A model generated the notes under the pieces. That model was not told where the DNA came from, ran no database searches, and worked only from the letters and a program-made list of their open reading frames with translations. Shown piece by piece: positions 35,614-47,282 of a stretch of 64,000 nt of DNA (within the stretch, counting starts at the first letter, position 1; the number at the start of each line of letters is the position of its first letter). The stretch covers positions 62,001 to 126,000 of the forward strand of contig SPDT01000003.1 of NCBI GenBank assembly GCA_008477525.1, given 5' to 3'. The stretch is from Hypomyces perniciosus (taxonomy: Eukaryota > Ascomycota > Sordariomycetes > Hypocreales > Hypocreaceae). The translations under genes and the position numbers were made by a program.

Positions 35614-36130
35614 ACTTAAGGCCTGCCAAGAAGCTATAATAAAAGTCCCTCTGCCTTTAAATCAGTAATACTATAAATTAACATATATTTATTGCTCCTT
35701 TTATTAGTCGTAGTAATATAAGACTAATTGGCATCTACAAAATCTTATATCGGTAAACAGTAACCTTTTACTAGTATTATACTATACCTTCTAGCCCTGG
35801 CAGGTTAGCTTTAACCCTTATTATCTAGATAGGGGCTGCAGTTAAGGAGGGGTTATAATTTATGGACGGAATAGGGGCTATTTATTAGCGTCCTGGTACT
35901 GTAGAAGCACCCGATAAACTACTAATGAGCCTGTTCCGTGTCCAGAGAGATATTAGCCTTTATACCTAGGCAACAGGTATGTTTTACTGCATATATCTAA
36001 CTCCCTAAGGAGCCTTTTTTTACGCCTACTTAAATTCCACATTTCCTTTAATCCTAAATTTCTATTTTAAACGACTTATTATCTATTATTAGTTCGCTTA
36101 AAATAAGAATTGCCTAGATCTAGATACTCT
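35614..36130. other. Unassigned, moderately RIPed sequence
   Basis: Less AT-rich than its left neighbour. No domain is recognised; it may include the N-terminal part or promoter of the AAA ATPase relic that follows. Confidence 0.35.
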
Positions 36131-36945
36131 TTGAATTGGTAATAATACTCTTCACTTCCACTAAAGCATTATCTAGCTGCGTATCTTCTTTTAACGGAAC
36201 CAGACCATAACCAGCAAACATTATAGATACCCTCCTTAACACCTAACCCCCTCTTATATACTTTATCATATCTATTTATTTAAAGCAGTAGCTATCTTAA
36301 AATTGCTTTAGCTAGGGAATTCGGCCTTAATATATATATTATTCAATTTTTAAAATCATTTAACACTAAATTGTAGACTCTGTTTAAGGGGCTTTTAACT
36401 AGGTGTATTATACTGTTAGAGGATATAGATAGCTGTGGCATCTAGCGTAATCTAGACTCCTAGAAGAATAATAGCATTAATAAAGGCAATAATAGCAGTA
36501 CTGGAATAACCTTTACTGGCTTATTAAATATTCTAGATAATATTAGCTTGCATTAAAGGCATATTCTTATTATATCGATTAACCATTTAAAGAGTCTAGA
36601 TCTAGTATTAGTTTAAGCAGGATAGGTGGACATACATATTCACTTTATATTAGCTATAAGAGATATAATTAAGGAGCTGTTTTTTAGTTCATATAGTAAT
36701 GCAGAAATATAAGATTGGGATAATATCCTGGACAATATGGCTAATAAGTTCGCAGAAGCGATACTAAATAGGGAATTTTCTATTGCAGACATCTACGAGT
36801 TCCTTTTATAGTATAAGCGTGACCCTTAAGGGACTGTGAAAGCGGCTAAGTTTTAGGTAGAGGCAAAGTGTAAGGAAATGGGTGGATTTAAGGAGAAGAC
36901 TTAAAAATTCCTTTAACTAGAAACGAACGCCGGTCCAAGAAGCCT
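36130..36945 (+). pseudogene. RIP-inactivated BCS1-like AAA ATPase gene
   Basis: BCS1-type AAA ATPases are mitochondrial translocases or related fungal proteins. The plus strand, with TAG stops ignored, reads the AAA core in order: a LLY...SSS segment where the Walker A loop should be (badly eroded), ALAREFGLNIYIIQF, Walker B CIILLEDIDS at about 36,405-36,435, TGLLNILDNI, a degraded sensor and arginine-finger region ending VDIHIHFILAIRDIIKELFF, then NKFAEAILNREFSIADIYEFLL. This matches the C-terminal two-thirds of BCS1-like proteins. The stops and D/E-to-N/K changes are RIP-type transitions. A host gene being RIPed implies it was once duplicated or sat next to a RIPed repeat. The N-terminal BCS1 domain is not resolved. 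Confidence 0.8.
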
Positions 36946-37150
36946 TACGTCCTTCTGATTCAGACAGTAAAATGTTTATATAGTATCCTTACTTGCCCCT
37001 GCCTTTATATATTATAACTGACTATTGTTATTAGACTTTATTACTACAGCAAAAACATAGGCCTACTCTATTAATAATTAGATACTTCTCTCTAATAAAT
37101 CGCTTAATTTAAAATATAACTAGATTTCTATGTTAAAATACTAAGCTAAA
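36946..37150. other. AT-rich spacer ending in the CTAAA target site
   Basis: Sequence between the AAA ATPase relic and the gypsy element. Its last five bases, 37,146-37,150 (CTAAA), are duplicated at 44,281-44,285. Confidence 0.5.
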
Positions 37151-37412
37151 TGTCAGGAGACCGGAAGCTCCGGAGCTCTCGTAATATCATATAGGCCGGA
37201 ATATATATATAAGAGCAACTATAGTCCCCGAAGATATAGAACTTTAAAGACCAGTAAACTACTGCTGCTACACTTAACTACTAGTTTCTGGCTTATTACC
37301 TGCTTATTAGCATCTATCTCTCTTCCAAGTAACTGCTTTTTAACCTCCTTTACTCTTCCTTAAGGTCGCAGCCCCTCGCCCGATCTATCTGCCTTAAAGA
37401 GGGTCTTTAATA
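37151..37412 (+). repeat. 5' LTR (262 bp) of gypsy element D
   Basis: Begins TGTCAGGAGACCGGAAGC. It is the same length as, and colinear with, 44,019-44,280, and ends GGGTCTTTAATA where the partner ends GGGTCTCTGACA. Differences are almost all transitions, most lowering G+C in this copy. It contains a TATATATATAAGAGC promoter-like motif at about 37,202. Confidence 0.9.
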
Positions 37413-38739
37413 TACTGGTCTCTCTCTATTCCCAGTAAAGGTAGGAAGACTATTAGAGTTAAAGATGCCTTTAGCGGCAAATAACTAGCTTACTTTTAGT
37501 AAAGAGGCTATATTTTAAATGTAAAGACCTTTAAATAGAGTTACTCCTCTAGATTATTAACTAGGCCTTCTAGATAATACTTTACTTATAAAAGAAGAAC
37601 TTAATGCTTGCATTTGATAAATAAAAGAAAAGCAGTAAATATATTTAAAGAGGAAATATTTAAATACTTTTTTTAAAGAGAGAACCTTTCTTTTAAACTC
37701 CTAGAGATTAAAGGTTTATCGCCTATAACTAGCTTATTATATACTACTAGTTTAAAACGACTTTATAAAGGCGATTAAGGCAAAGTGCAAATTTAAGCTC
37801 TTTATTATAAAGGGAAGTTTTAGGCAGAATTATAGATTTTTATTATTATTATTAAAGGGCAGTTTGAATTATCCTTTAATACTTTTTCTCAAGCAGCTTA
37901 CAAGATCACCTATACTGTTTCCTGCTTAAAAGGAGATATTTAATAGCGATAGGTTAATTATTTGAAAGAGAAAGGCAGATCTACTAGATTAATTATTTAG
38001 GATAAATTTCGTTAATGGCTTAAGGATAATAATCGCGATAGCTTAATTAGGTGCTATAAAGCGACTTTATAGATTTTTCGCCCATATTAAGCTACTGGAT
38101 AGAATTTTTAGTTGTTTCTCTTTTAATTTAAGATTATTAAGAGCGAGTTCTTTAAAACAACTCCTTTATAGCTTAAGATTTATATATTCTTGCAGTGCCT
38201 TTCCCTTATAATAAATAAGCAGATACTTTACTATAGAATCCCTATAACCTAGCAGGAGTTAATTTATATTAATATAATTGCTAAGACTTTTATATAGAAC
38301 TGTACTGGTAATATAAGTAGCTCATAACAGGAATCTTAATTTTAAGGAAAATACAGGAAAACCGGACCTACTAGTTAGCGGGGATTATACTAGGATTATG
38401 CCGCTAATATTTTAAAGAATATAATAACTGAAATATCTAGAGGTTTAAGAGAATAAAGAAACCTCCCCAGCTTAGTAATTTATTGGAAATATAGTAGTCC
38501 TTACTATAAAACCTCCTATTAAGCTCCTAATTATATAAAGTGTAATAGTAAGTATTACTTTACTAAAAAGTATAATAACCTTATTTAGCTATACTTTACT
38601 AGCGGAAATACTAAACTTGCAGTTTATTAAGCTTAGGAATACAATTACTATATAGATCTACCTATAAGATGACTAGAGAAGATATAGCTAGGTAGCTACT
38701 GGCAATATATGAATGCCCTGTTTAATCCTGGCAGTAATA

Positions 38740-41700
38740 TTTATATTATCTCTTTATAATAAAAGGATTAATTAAGAAGTCTATTACTGGCTTTTAAGCT
38801 TACTGCTATTTTCTTAGGTGTTTCTATTATAATTTATAGCTATACAGATATACTTATAAAGATAGTTAATAACTAGGGAGTAGAGAAAAAGTAGCTACTT
38901 TATTGCATTATTACTAATAGCTTAGAAGACTTTATTTTAAAAAGACTTTAGTTTCAGGAAGCTGATTTTACCCTTTTATAGAAGTATAATCAATAGAATT
39001 ATCCTTTAACTAGGGATTCTATTACTTTAATAGCTTTTAAAAAGCAGCTATAATAAACTATTAAAAAAGCCTAAATAGCTTTTATATTAGCAACTGAAAA
39101 GAAGCTGGAAGTTGGGTTAAAAGCTTTAGAAGACTTACTATCTCCCAACTTAAATAAAGCTATTTCCCTAAAAAACTATAAGTCAGCCTTATATTTAAAA
39201 TTGCTTCCTATATATTATAATTTTACTAGTATCTTCTTTACAGAAACAGCTGCTAATATATTAATAAGTCAATAGTATACTATTAAGTTAAAAGATAGGA
39301 AAATGCCTCTATAAAGTCTTATCTATAACCTAGCACCTAAAGAGCTAGAAGCTCTCTGCAAGTATTTAGAAAAAGCACTATAGAATGTATAGATTCGGCA
39401 GTCTATTAGTCCTGCAGGTGCCCCTGTAATCTTTATACTAAAGAAAGGCAGTAAACTGTAAATATATATTGATTTCCGTCCTTTAAATAAAATAACTTGC
39501 AAGAACCGCGCTCCTTTACTATTAATTTCTAAAATTCTTAATAGACTTTTATATATTAAGATTTTCACTAAGCTTAATTTAAAGGATATATATTACCGGA
39601 TACCTATCTATAAAGAAAATAAGTAAAAGACAGCATTTCACTGCCGATATAGATACTTTAAGTGTAATGTTATACTATTCGGCTTTATAAATTCCCCTAT
39701 AACTTTTTAGCAATATATTAATAATATACTATAAGATCTAGTTAATTTTATTTATATTATATATTTTAATAATATACTAATCTATAGCTGTACCTTTAAA
39801 GAGTATATACAGTATATTTGCCAGGTTTTTAAGAAGTTATAAGATATAAAGCTATATATTAATATTAATAAATGCATCTTTTATACTACTTTAATACTTT
39901 TCCTTAAATATATTATTATATTTAATAGAATTAAGATAGAACAGTTATGCGTTTAAGCTATTATTAAATAGCTAGTACTTAAAAGCGTTTACAATATCCT
40001 TATATTTCTAGGATTTATAGGGTTTTACTATTGCTTTATTAAAAATTATAGTAAAACTACAGCACCTTTAATAGATCTTATTTATAAAAAGCGAGAAGGT
40101 TTTTTACAGCTAGAGCTTAATGCTTTTAAAGCTTTTTAATAGCTTAAAGGAAAGTTTTTAAAGAAACCTGTTTTAATATATTATAACCTAAAGGCGCCGA
40201 TTTATATAGAGATAGACGCATTAAACTATATAATTAAGGCAGTATTAGCTTAGTATTAGCGAGATGCCTGGTATTTTATAGTATATATGTTAAGAAAGCT
40301 AAATAGTTCTAAATTATATTATTATACCCTTAATACTAAATTTCTTACTATTATAAAAGCTTTTTAAATGTAAAGATATTATCTGGCTTATATAGGTATA
40401 GAGATTTAGGTTATAATAGACTATTTTAACTACTATTACTTTATAGATAAGCAGAAGCTTTTACACTGGCAGGTAGAGGCTCTTAATAAGCTAGCTCCGT
40501 TTAATTTTTGCATTAAGTATAGGCCAGGGAAGTTTAACCCTATTAATACTTTATCTTAATACTTTAATTTTTATAATCTTATTAAGATTAAAGAATTGCA
40601 GTAAGGCTATATATTAATGATTTTACAGCGTTTTTATAGTATAAAAGCCGATAGCCTATATAAACTAAAGGGATTTGCAGCAATATACTATAGTAACTAA
40701 GAATATATAAGGTTGCCTATAGATGGGAGTGTTGCTTTAGTATTGCCTTAGGTTAAGGGATAAAGATTAGATACTACTTAGCAGATAGCCTACCTGTACA
40801 GTATAGTAGCCAGAGTTATAACTGCTAGTTCGCAGGTTATATAGTAGACTACTGCAGATTTGCCGCTAAAACTATAAAAGTCCTTACACTCAGCTATCCT
40901 ATAAGCTTAATAAAGAGATTACTTTATTTAATAAAAGGTTTAAAGCCAGGGAGTAGTTAATATATTTTATAATAAGAACTGGGTTATTAATAATAACTAG
41001 CTAGTTCGCTACTAGGGCAGAGTCTATATACTAATAGGTTTTTATATTAAGATTTTAATATTACTTTATAATAATCTAACTGCTAAATACCAGGGAGTTA
41101 ATTATACTTTAAAATGCATTATACTAACCTATTATTAGCAAAGTATAAAGCGAGATATTAAGCATTATATACCTATATATTACATTTACTAAATAATAAA
41201 GGCGAGAACCTATTAACTTTATAGCGAACTTGCTTTATTACTAATACTAAAAAGACCTTTTAGAGAAATTTTTATGGATTTTATTATAGATTTACTGGAA
41301 ATCCTAAACTATAAAAGCAAACACCTATATAATACAATTCTTATTATCGTTAATCAATATATAAAATATGCCTTATATATACTTATAACAGCGTATATTA
41401 CAAGCAGTAAAGTCGCCAACCTTTTTATAAAATACATTTATCTAATTTTTGGAACACTATAAGGAATTGTCTTTAACAGAGATTGATTATTTAAATCTAG
41501 ATTTTGGCGAAGTTTCTGTCACTTATTTACTTATAAATAGCGATTTAGCACCACTTTTTACCTATAGACTAATAGTTAAACTGAACAGTAGAATCAAGCC
41601 TTAGAGCATTATTTACGTTCTTTTTACAGTAAATAATAGGATAACTGGCTGCAAAAATTATCTTTTACTTAGTCTATATATAATAGTGCCGAATATTCTA

Positions 41701-42250
41701 TAACTAGCTATTCACTAGCTTTTTTACTGCTTGGCTATAAGCTTAACGCTTTGGGTTACAATAGATTAACCTATTATAAATATTATACCGATGCTATTAT
41801 AAAGGTAAAAGAGCTTTAAGCTACCTGTAAAATAGCTGAATAAATACTATAATAAAGCCAAAAAGAATATAAAAAATAGTATAATATTTACTGACTTAAG
41901 AAGAAATTTGCTATAGGCGATTAAGTATTACTTTTTACAAAATACTTAAAACTCTAGCAACTTAGCAAAAAGCTCGCTGAAAAGTATATTAATCCCTACT
42001 AAATTAAACACTAAATTGGAATAAGTGGATTAGTATATTAAATTTATCTCCTATCTTTTATTAAAATTTATAATATTTTTAATATTATAAATCTTAAATT
42101 ATATTATAGCTGTAAAGGAGAACCTTTTAAGCTAATAGATTACCCTTTTCGCGCTAAAAAGATATTTAAAGTTAAAAAAATTATTAATTATAAGTATAAA
42201 GGAATATAATACTTATATTTAATTAAGTAAAAAGATTACTTAAAGATTAA
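38740..42250 (+). pseudogene. pol of gypsy element D: protease, RT, RNase H, integrase, chromodomain
   Basis: One reading frame is followed with RIP stops. Protease-like FNPGSNIYII is at ~38,730. RT at ~39,300-40,000 includes GAPVIFILKKGSK, YIDFRPLNKI, TKLNLKDIYYRIPI and FNNILIYS at ~39,765, where the family has a DD catalytic pair. RNase H at ~40,190-40,560 includes IEIDALNYIIKAVL and IKYRPGKFNPINTLS. A zinc-finger and integrase core at ~41,150-41,770 includes MDFIIDLLEI, ILIIVNQYIKYAL, NQALEHYLR and LLGYKLNALGY. A chromodomain-like end lies at ~42,170-42,240 (KIINYKYKG, then YLIK*KDYLK). Catalytic Asp-to-Asn changes are exactly the G-to-A products expected from RIP, so the enzyme is dead. 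Confidence 0.88.
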
Positions 42251-42299
42251 TAATATTTAGTAAAAGAAAAGTAATTTTATTAATATTAAATTAATTTAA

Positions 42300-44018
42300 A
42301 AGTATAAGCAGCGACTTGCTAATAAACGATTAGCTACTATTATTAAGTATTATAAAGTTAAAGGGAGTAAGGTACTATATAGTTTTAATTAATTAATTGA
42401 AAATAGAAAATAAACTTGTAATAGTATATATCTTACAGTAAATAAGCGGCAATACTACTATTAAATAATAACTAGTTCTCTTTATTTTTAAATAGTACTT
42501 TATTGCAATCTTTTATAGTAATAGGATATACCCAAGGAAATATAGGAATTTCAGTATACTAGCATATTACACAATAATTAGCTAAGAACTGCCTATTATA
42601 AATAAAGAAATATATACTAGAATAAGAGTATATATAATAGCAGTAATAGTAGCAAAAGAGTTTACCTAATCGAGAGTAACTTAAAGGTTCAAGCGCTTTA
42701 AGTTTTAGCGGCGATACTGCTTATTTACTGCAGACTCTTTTTCTTTTCGCTTTTTAACTAGGCCTAACTTTTATCGCATCGATATAAGGTTCTTTTTGCA
42801 TTAAACTTATAGTAGTGCTATTATAGACTAGGTTCTTATTAGCTGCTATTATATAATAAAGAAGTAATACTAAAGCATTTACTTTATTAATAGGGGACTT
42901 TTAGGAATATTAAATTAATGCCTTAGCGGCATTAATAAATTAATAAGCGATTAGATTATATAATTTATTGTTTAAGAAATAATAAAAATATTTCTTAAAA
43001 GTAGTTAATATAATATAAATTAATATAGAAAGTTTTACTTTTTAATTATATAAAACTTATATTTATTATTATAGTATTAGGGAGGTTCTTTTCTTAACTT
43101 TACATTCTATTCAATTAAGAGGTTAAGATAATAATAGTATAGGGCAGGGCGTCTATAGTAAATTAACAGTAGCTAATAGTTATATCTATACTAGAATACC
43201 TATTAAGTTAAATTACTAGTAGCTTTACAGCGTTTTACTAGCAAGGGCATAGCAATTTTAAGGGGAGGGTATTCTAATAGAGACATAACCGAATAGCATT
43301 AGCTGCAAGTAAAGACAGGCTTGCCATATTAAGGTTCTCAGATACTGCAAGATTGCTATTATTTTCTAAAAACGGGCTGTAAATGCATTAAATGGGAAGT
43401 TATAGTAAAGAATTAGCTATAGAAAACTTATAAAGCAGTGACGTCTATTATAAAAGGAAAAAGAGAATTTATAATAGTAGGCTAAATTAAGAAAAGAGAA
43501 CTGCTATTATATAATAGGTTAGCTGGTAATAAGAAGCGAGAGGAAGGAATACTTATAGAGAAAGCGCCTATAAGGAGAGAGAAGGCAAGAGAAAGAGAGA
43601 GATAAAAAGGAAAAAAAAAAAAGAAAAGAGAAAAGTAAATAGGAATTAAAGTTATAAAAGAAAAAAAAAGTAGGGAAAGAATATATATAATGCACTTATA
43701 TATAGTAGTGAATTAGAAGAAGAAAAATAAAGTGAATTACTTATACATTAGCAGCGAAGGGTTGGCTTGTTATATAGGATTTCTCTGCTACCCTTTAAGT
43801 CTAATTGCATAAAAGTATACTTTTAAACTATAAAGTCAGAAACTTTTTAAGCTATTAAGTGTATACCGAAGTGTTTAAGTCTAGGGCTTAAAGAAGCGTC
43901 TATATAGGAAATAGTTGCTGCTTAGTATAGCAATAGGGTATTAAAAGCTGGAAAGGAGCTGGTTAGATATGGGGTCCTCGCCGGCATCGAGGTCGATGCT
44001 ATAAAAGGGGGGGCAGCC
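42300..44018 (+). other. Long 3' non-coding tail of element D, with a second polypurine-like run
   Basis: About 1.7 kb between the chromodomain and the 3' LTR, much longer than usual for gypsy elements. It contains AGGGGAGGGTATTC at about 43,260, which itself looks like a polypurine tract followed by an LTR start, and a purine-rich (AG)n-type region at 43,550-43,680. It could hold the remains of another element or a lost accessory ORF. No protein was recognised. Confidence 0.45.
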
Positions 44019-44280
44019 TGTTAGGAGACCGGAAGCTCCAGAGCTCTCGTAATATCACATGGGCCGGAATGCATATATAAGAGCAACTGTGGTCCCCGAA
44101 GATATAGAACTTCAGAGACCAGTAAACTACTGCTGCTACACTTAACTACTAGTTTCTGGCTTATTACCTGCTTGTTAGCATCTATCTCTCCTCTAAGTGA
44201 CTGCTCTTTAACCTCCTCTACTCTTCCCTAGGGTCGCAGCCCCTCGCCCGATCCGTCTGCCCCAAAGAGGGTCTCTGACA
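44019..44280 (+). repeat. 3' LTR (262 bp) of gypsy element D
   Basis: TGTTAGGAGACCGGAAGC...GGTCTCTGACA. It keeps more G and C than the 5' LTR and shows the TATA-like CATATATAAGAGC at about 44,073. It is directly followed by the CTAAA duplication. Confidence 0.9.
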
Positions 44281-44329
44281 CTAAATCGGAAGTAAACAGT
44301 ACTATAACCCTTAAAGCACTCAGTTTATT

Positions 44330-45530
44330 CCCTCTTTAATATTATTATATTTAGAATCTGGATAGTAAAGATAGTTCTCTGTTATATTAAGTGAACCTAA
44401 GGATTCCGAACTCGTCTTTATAAGAGATCCTAAATTATTCCGATCCGCAGATACTTCCTAAAATATACTACCCCCTAAACCTTAGCTCTTTAAGTAAACT
44501 ACCTTTTTTTTAATTGTATCAGGATTATTAAACCATATAAGTTCCTGTATATTAGAGTTATAGCTATATAATCCTTGCGTAATTAAATTATATTATATCT
44601 TTACATTTTCTTTGAGTAATACCTTATAATCCTATATACTTTCCTTTTAGCTGCTAAATTTAATTCCTGAGAAGGTATTATTAATATAAAAGGTTTCTGA
44701 AATAAATAATTATAGAGTAGTATTCTTAATATAATTTTATATAAAGGAATTAATATATATAAATAGTGTATTATCCTTTTACTTCCTTGCTTCCTTTCTT
44801 CCCTTTTCATCTATACTTTATATATTAGGAATACTTTTAAAATATGCCTTAATAGTAAATTTAATATTAAAAGGGGTAGTGTTTGTATTGCTAAGGTTAT
44901 TTAAAAGATTTAAAGTATAGCTACTATACTAACTCTAGCCTTTAAAGAAGTTATATATTATTAAATTAATATAGTCTATAACTTTATTCATTTAAGTTAA
45001 GTCTAATTTATTAAAGTTATTTGGCTTAGCTAGTATAGTAATAGATAGTAAAACGTAATAGTTATTAGTAAATATTTAAGTATATATATTAAGCTTATCT
45101 TGGACTGCCTTAAGTAGGAAAGCTATATTGAAAGCATAAATTTTATTAATCGGATACTCTTAATTAATATTAATACTATTAAATCCCTAGTCGTTTATTA
45201 AGGAAACTGCAGTATAAGCGAAGGTCCTCTGCGATTTATTTAAGTTTATAGCTGCTAGAAAATTAATAGACTAAGTTTAACCGCTAACAGATAATATAAC
45301 TTTTATATATTAATTGCATTTCTATAAAGTGTAAAGCTATTTAATACAGCTATATATATTATTCCCAATATTATTCCAGGCTAATTAAAGTATATAAGCT
45401 TTAGAATATACTATTTAGCTAATAAAGATTTATATAGTTATTAGGGTAATGTTTTTTTAAATCTATATATATATCTTTAAAGTATCTAGATAAATTAGAA
45501 TAGGATATCTTTTTAAAAGACTATTTAGTA
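44330..45530 (-). pseudogene. RIP-inactivated GH18 chitinase gene
   Basis: GH18 chitinases hydrolyse chitin. From right to left the minus strand reads the family order: WNNIGNNIYSCIK (~45,360), QRTFAYTAVSLIND (~45,215), the active-site block GFNSININQEYP (45,151-45,190), INKVIDYINLIIYNF (~44,980), LYSYNSNIQELIWFNNPDTIKKKVVYLKS (~44,500-44,580), GLGGSIF*EVSADRN (~44,440-44,470) and SLIKTSSES (~44,420). The active site should carry Asp residues (DGxDxDxE); here they read as Asn and Ser, while the Glu survives. The Trp of SxFWE is a stop codon. All are G-to-A products on the coding strand. The N terminus is not resolved, and the 3' end lies about 50 bp from element D. Confidence 0.85.
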
Positions 45531-45649
45531 ATTTATATAGTTTTATTGGGTTTAATATTTATAAATATATATATATAATATATAAAATATATAATGCAGG
45601 TAAAGAGGAGGGCTGAAAATTCTAACTATAAATACCTTTATTACTATTA

Positions 45650-46740
45650 GGATCTGGCTAATAAGTGTTTACTAGAATTATTTACTAGTTTATAAAATAA
45701 ATAGCGTTTATATAGCCTTGGTCATATTACTAGAGTATTGTTTCATATAATACTATGGCGAGATTAAATACTGCAAATAAAATTATACTTATAAGAAACT
45801 TAAGTATTGTTTTAAGAGTAATAGAAGAGAGTGCCTATAACTTCCTAAAAAACTAGCTAAATATAATAAATTGTTTCTAACTTTCTTGAGGTATAGTATT
45901 ACTTATATTCAGATTCCTCTTTTACAGACTCTGTTTTTTTAAACTAAATGCATAGACTAGCAGGTATATATATAAAGATACCTATATGTACCTAATTAAA
46001 TAGAAGATCCAGAAGTGGCTAAATTTAACTTTAGTAAAATTACGCTGGAGTATATATATTTTAGGAACAAACTAGCAATATTCTTTATCTCTTTAAAGTA
46101 CTAGATTAGTAAATAAATAGTAAATTGGACAGTGTTGCCCTATACTGGTAGGTATAAAAGATACCAAGAGTTTGCAAAATAGTTACTTTCGTAGCGTTTA
46201 TACTTGGCAGTGTGTAATTAATTGTTTAATATACAGTAGAGGCCAAAATGAGTGTTTGCAATTTGTTAATATAGAAAGTTTCTGGGTATAGACTATACCT
46301 TTAATTTCCATAGCCAATACTTCTATAAACATAGCCTAACTGTGCCTTCTTACTGTTTACTTAATATTACCTTAAACCAATTTCGTTATTATTAGATAAT
46401 AGGGAATGGGAAGAAATAGCCAAAAGCCGCTATGAACTCTGTATTAATAGAAAAACCTTTAGATCTAGAATTTTTATGTTTTAAAGTTACTGTTCTTAAC
46501 TTTTAAAAATAAAAAGGATTAAAATCCCAATTTACAATATTCAAAGGCTATAAATGGCTTTTGTTAGGCTAATATTAGAGAACAATCTGCCAGGCTTTAT
46601 TGTATAGTAGTGGCTATAGTAGGCAGCAGTCTGGTCTGTGCCCAGAGAGTTTCTAAATACATAAATAGCGGACACTAGTTTTAGCCGCTACTATATTGCC
46701 TAGCGTATTCTGCCTAGTTTCCTAGTATATATATATATAA
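45650..46740 (+). pseudogene. Unrecognised RIP-damaged coding region
   Basis: The plus strand reads long open runs broken almost only by TAG, as a coding sequence looks after CAG-to-TAG RIP. Readable pieces include KYCFKSNRREC, KLAKYNKLFLTFLRY, IEDPEVAKFNFSKITLEYIYF, LGIDYTFNFHSQYFYK, HSLTVPSYCLLNITLNQF and PLDLEFLCFKVTVLNF. The cysteine cluster near the start could be a small metal site. I do not recognise the family. It is divergently placed against the chitinase relic with about 120 bp between them, so the two may have shared a promoter region. Confidence 0.45.
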
Positions 46741-47282
46741 CCTTTAGTAAAAAGTGAATAAAGGTTAGCTTAGTTAAGCTAATTGTTTGATATGGGATTA
46801 TGAAATAAATCTAAATGTAATTATAAGTGTAGTGTATAACGAATATATAGCCTCTTTTGAATTATATGAATGATAAAATACCTTGTTTAAATATATTATA
46901 TTTAAAATATGGTTTATAAGCTCGGAATGTCGCTTATTCTTTTATTTAATTTATTTCTTACTTCCAATACAGTTTACTAGGTTCTGTGTCTTAATAAGAC
47001 AGTCTCTAAACTAGTTCCATTTCTTAGTAACTTAATTCTAACAAGTTTTAAGGATAAAAACCCTGAAGTAAATGATATTAATAGCATTTAGGCTAGAAAT
47101 ATATATAATATACAATATATAATGTCTATCCCGGCCTTTACTTTATAGTTAATTATAGCAAGCAATATATTTCTTATTGTACCACCTATAGAAATACTAT
47201 CTATAACTATAAATAATAAAATCGTAAATTCTGCTATTACTACTATATCTGCAATAGTTATAGGAATAATCTATAATATATA
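46740..47282. other. AT-rich spacer, nothing recognised
   Basis: RIPed sequence between the unrecognised coding relic and the LTR start of the gypsy block. No feature is supported. Confidence 0.4.

Larger units (their letters stand above)
37151..44280 (+). mobile_element. Structurally complete, RIP-mutated Ty3/gypsy chromovirus (element D)
   Basis: 7,130 bp with 262-bp LTRs, an A/G-rich polypurine run before the 3' LTR (AAAAGGGGGGGC, about 44,003-44,014) and a perfect CTAAA duplication (37,146-37,150 and 44,281-44,285). The gag side lies at about 37,600-38,700, pol at 38,740-42,250, and a 1.7-kb tail follows. The element lies between the AAA ATPase relic and the chitinase relic. It is mutated throughout but much more readable than the gypsy block at 47-53 kb, so it is probably a later arrival. 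Confidence 0.92.

Noticed and set aside
41274..41462. 62-residue plus-strand open frame as a stand-alone gene
   Set aside because: It reads MDFIIDLLEI and TILIIVNQYIKYAL, the integrase of element D, so it is a fragment of that pol relic.
44601..44810. 69-residue minus-strand open frame as a gene
   Set aside because: It runs in a different frame across the chitinase relic, whose recognised motifs lie in the other frame.
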